Of a stretch of 16,150 bases of DNA, positions 14,474-16,150 are shown one piece after another (position 1 is the stretch's first letter; the number at the start of each line of letters is the position of its first letter). This stretch comes from Gammaproteobacteria bacterium (GTDB lineage Bacteria; Pseudomonadota; Gammaproteobacteria; Enterobacterales; Alteromonadaceae). The stretch spans positions 1 through 16,150 of the forward strand of contig JAMCRH010000255.1 in NCBI GenBank assembly GCA_023380515.1, written 5' to 3'. Both the position numbers and the translations under genes were made by a program. Below the pieces are notes generated by a model, which did not search any database, had not been told where the DNA came from, and saw only the letters and a program-made list of their open reading frames with translations.

Positions 14474-15178
14474 ATGACTCCACATATTCACGCGAATCAA
14501 GGCGATTTCGCCAAAACCGTTTTAATGCCTGGCGACCCGCTGCGCGCTAAATTTATTGCTGAGAACTTTCTAACCGATGTACGCGAAGTCAGCCATGTCC
14601 GCAACATGCTTGCTTACACCGGGAATTTTCAAGGCCAACCGGTTTCCGTCATGGGTAGCGGTATGGGAATGGCTAGCATTGGTATTTACTCATGGGAGCT
14701 GTTTACCCACTTTGATGTCGACACAATCATTCGAGTAGGCTCGTGTGGCGCATATACTGAAGAGTTAAAATTATTCGACGTTCTCTTAGCCGAATCTGCT
14801 TGGAGCGAGTCAAGCTTCGCACACACCCAAAATGGCCATAAAGATCCGATCACTTTACCAAGTGCAGCATTAAATCAACGTTTGTTAACCACCGCGAACG
14901 AGATTAACGTGCCGTTGTATCAGGGAAAAATTCACTCAAGCGATGTTTTTTATCGCCAAGAGGAAAATGCCCACGAACGTCTATATCGTGAGCAGCAAGT
15001 GATCGCTGTGGAAATGGAGTCATTTGCGCTCTTTCACAATGCGCAAGTGTTAGGCAAGCAAGCAGCTTGCCTGTTAACCGTGTCTGACCACTTAGTTACT
15101 CAGCAAGCTGCAAGTAGCGAAGATCGCGAGCGTGCATTTACGCAGATGATGCAAGTTGCCTTACATAGCCTAGGCTAA
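14474..15178 (+). CDS. deoD: purine-nucleoside phosphorylase, DeoD type
   Basis: 234 residues, close to E. coli DeoD (239). It is a cytoplasmic hexameric enzyme that phosphorolyses purine (deoxy)ribonucleosides to base plus (deoxy)ribose-1-phosphate. Seen: TPHIHANQGDF at the start (His4), VLMPGDPLRAKFIAE (Arg24), REVSHVRNML (Arg43), GSGMGMASIGIYSWEL, IIRVGSCGA (Arg87, Ser90; phosphate site), VIAVEMESFALF (Glu180, Glu182; ribose and base) and LLTVSDH with the catalytic Asp205. Start: an ATG at 14414 adds 20 residues not found in the family, so 14474 is chosen; its ribosome site is weak (AGAG 11 nt away), leaving room for translational coupling with a short upstream ORF. No other deo genes adjoin. 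The stop lies in a 12-bp palindrome, TAGCCTAGGCTA (15166-15177). Confidence 0.94.
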   Translation: MTPHIHANQGDFAKTVLMPGDPLRAKFIAENFLTDVREVSHVRNMLAYTGNFQGQPVSVMGSGMGMASIGIYSWELFTHFDVDTIIRVGSCGAYTEELKLFDVLLAESAWSESSFAHTQNGHKDPITLPSAALNQRLLTTANEINVPLYQGKIHSSDVFYRQEENAHERLYREQQVIAVEMESFALFHNAQVLGKQAACLLTVSDHLVTQQAASSEDRERAFTQMMQVALHSLG

Positions 15179-15181
15179 CGA

Positions 15182-15916
15182 TTACTTCTCCAGGCGATGC
15201 GGCTGTGCCCGCATCGTTTGTCCGTCCTGCGTATGCAGTACCAAATGTCCTTCTGACGTAATATCAAAACGGTTCACTTGATTCAGCAGCTGAACAAACG
15301 CCTGCTCAGCTTCATTACGAGGTCCGTCGCACGCCATTTTAGTCATGCCCGTTTCGGCAAATGTCAGCTGCTCACCGGTTAGGTTGTAACCGCCAAAATA
15401 ACGGTTGCAGCCAGTACTACCGGTCACCCGTTCGTCTTCGAAGAACATAGTCACCACAACTAAGTCCGCGACCGTGTGATCGCCAAGCTGGTCAAACTGC
15501 CAAGGGTTCGCTTGCAATAAATCAAGCGGATCGCCAGCACAGCCTTGTAGGCTCTCACCCGGAACTTGCACTTGCGCCGAGTATGGATAAGGCATACCGG
15601 TCATACTGTCATGGCACAATTCGTTGCGCACCACTACGCTGCCAGAAAAAGCATTGTTGCTGAACCGAATGCGCTGTGTGTCTTCAGTTTGAGTTTTACT
15701 CGTAATGGCAAAGTAGCCAGTGTCCTCACCAAGGCGTTGCAAGTGTGCTTGCTCGGCATAGACTTGCAGTGACCAAAATGGTTCATTGCCAACAGCTCGC
15801 AATTCTAACTCACCCGGATCGGTCGGTAAGCTTGCTACTTCCTCAGTCATTGACGAGCACGCCAACAAGCTTAAACTCATAAAACCAAAAACTGGCACCG
15901 AGATGACTTTATTCAT
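15182..15916 (-). CDS. lipoprotein with COG3650-like N-terminal region and C-terminal META (HslJ-like) domain
   Basis: 244 residues from the ATG at 15916, preceded by GAGGAG at 7 nt; the frame continues to 15949, but MNKVISVPVFGFMSLSLLAC is a complete lipoprotein signal (Cys20). After a short linker, LRAVGNEPFWSLQVY and RNELCHDSMTGMPYPYSA mark the COG3650-type region (about 38-130). The META domain (about 137-240) shows STGCNRYFGGYNLTGEQLTF and TGMTKMACDG followed by EQAFVQLL, the family's paired-cysteine hallmarks. Related proteins are envelope lipoproteins; HslJ in E. coli is associated with heat shock and novobiocin tolerance, but the biochemical role is unknown. It is convergent with deoD, 3 nt away, and probably has its own promoter at 15964-15991. 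Confidence 0.88.
   Translation of the reverse strand: MNKVISVPVFGFMSLSLLACSSMTEEVASLPTDPGELELRAVGNEPFWSLQVYAEQAHLQRLGEDTGYFAITSKTQTEDTQRIRFSNNAFSGSVVVRNELCHDSMTGMPYPYSAQVQVPGESLQGCAGDPLDLLQANPWQFDQLGDHTVADLVVVTMFFEDERVTGSTGCNRYFGGYNLTGEQLTFAETGMTKMACDGPRNEAEQAFVQLLNQVNRFDITSEGHLVLHTQDGQTMRAQPHRLEK
15195..15220 (+). terminator. possible deoD terminator inside the convergent gene's 3' end
   Basis: CGATGCGG (15195-15202) pairs perfectly with CCGCATCG (15209-15216) around a 6-nt loop, and TTTG follows on the plus strand, 17 nt after the deoD stop. The short T-run makes it weak. It lies within the last codons of the META-domain gene, as is common for tightly convergent pairs. Confidence 0.4.
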
Positions 15917-15963
15917 AGCGTTTCTCCTCAGCGAAAAAAGCAAATACAAAGTTTGTGCAGGCT

Positions 15964-15991
15964 ATTGTCGATGAATACACGGCAAAGGCAA
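15964..15991 (-). promoter_or_regulatory. candidate sigma70 promoter of the META-domain lipoprotein gene
   Basis: On the minus strand, TTGCCT (15991-15986) is spaced 16 nt from GACAAT (15969-15964); each hexamer matches consensus at four of six positions. Transcription would begin near 15957, giving a leader of about 40 nt. The -35 lies inside a large inverted repeat. Confidence 0.35.
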
Positions 15992-16018
15992 AGTCTGATT
16001 ACCTTAACTTTACCGTGT
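15977..16018. repeat. large imperfect inverted repeat upstream of the META-domain lipoprotein gene
   Basis: The ends ACACGG and CCGTGT pair perfectly, and the arms continue for 17 positions with four departures from Watson-Crick pairing around an 8-nt loop. In minus-strand RNA three of the four become G-U pairs, which suggests the structure is kept as RNA on that strand. No T-run follows, so it is a poor intrinsic terminator of the gene to the right; it could be a processing site or a leader element. Confidence 0.5.
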
Positions 16019-16038
16019 TCCTGAGTTTCTCGTCTGTT

Positions 16039-16150
16039 CTAGAGATTTTTGCGCAGCACTTTTGCGTGCTTAAGATAGCGAGCGCCAGAGGCTTTAACCG
16101 TCTCGAAATCCATGGTCTCGGAAGCCACATGGACCTCTTCGAGAGTTTCG
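16039..16150 (-). CDS. unrecognised protein, C-terminal 36 residues (5' part outside window)
   Basis: An open minus-strand frame enters from the right edge and ends at TAG (16041-16039). It encodes ETLEEVHVASETMDFETVKA followed by SGARYLKHAKVLRKNL. The basic tail and codon use look like a real gene. I do not recognise the family. The lipoprotein gene on the same strand starts 122 nt further on, and the inverted repeat between them argues for separate units. Confidence 0.6.
   Translation of the reverse strand, partial: ETLEEVHVASETMDFETVKASGARYLKHAKVLRKNL

Overview
The window looks like a chromosomal segment of a marine gammaproteobacterium. It has roughly 50% GC, ordinary Shine-Dalgarno sites, gammaproteobacterial versions of Fpr, AzoR, RimO and DeoD, and several GGDEF/EAL proteins. 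Gene content and protein style suggest Idiomarinaceae (Idiomarina/Pseudidiomarina) or a near relative; this is an impression from protein resemblance, not a phylogeny. I see no insertion sequence, prophage, CRISPR array, tRNA or rRNA, and no clear sign of horizontal transfer.

Layout. 1-1067 (+) is the 3' part of an M48 metallopeptidase with a TerB-like tail. It overlaps tail-to-tail with an alpha/beta hydrolase (-). That gene diverges from fpr (+), which converges on a two-gene minus-strand operon of bacterial PH-domain membrane proteins (YdbS/YdbT type). From about 5.0 kb: an orphan periplasmic solute-binding protein (+), a Prx5-type peroxiredoxin (+), a LysR regulator (-) and, divergent from it, azoR (+). 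A 16-bp palindrome with the LysR-type T-N11-A layout lies between lysR and azoR. A strong terminator closes azoR.

From 8.3 to 14.3 kb there is a c-di-GMP-rich stretch around rimO (-). A PAS-PAS-GGDEF diguanylate cyclase is followed by a small predicted outer-membrane barrel. On the other side of rimO, a membrane-bound degenerate-GGDEF/intact-EAL phosphodiesterase is followed 20 nt later by an unrecognised lipoprotein. Each c-di-GMP enzyme of opposite predicted activity thus precedes an uncharacterised envelope protein; this is the most suggestive arrangement in the window, although linkage is only inferred.

A perfect 19-bp tandem repeat (3.4 copies) lies upstream of deoD (+). deoD converges on a COG3650-like/META-domain lipoprotein (-), and the 3' end of an unrecognised minus-strand gene enters at the right edge. 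Themes are redox defence (Fpr, peroxiredoxin, AzoR), envelope proteins and c-di-GMP signalling, mixed with housekeeping (RimO, DeoD). I did not find a convincing new multi-gene system; the candidates below are modest.
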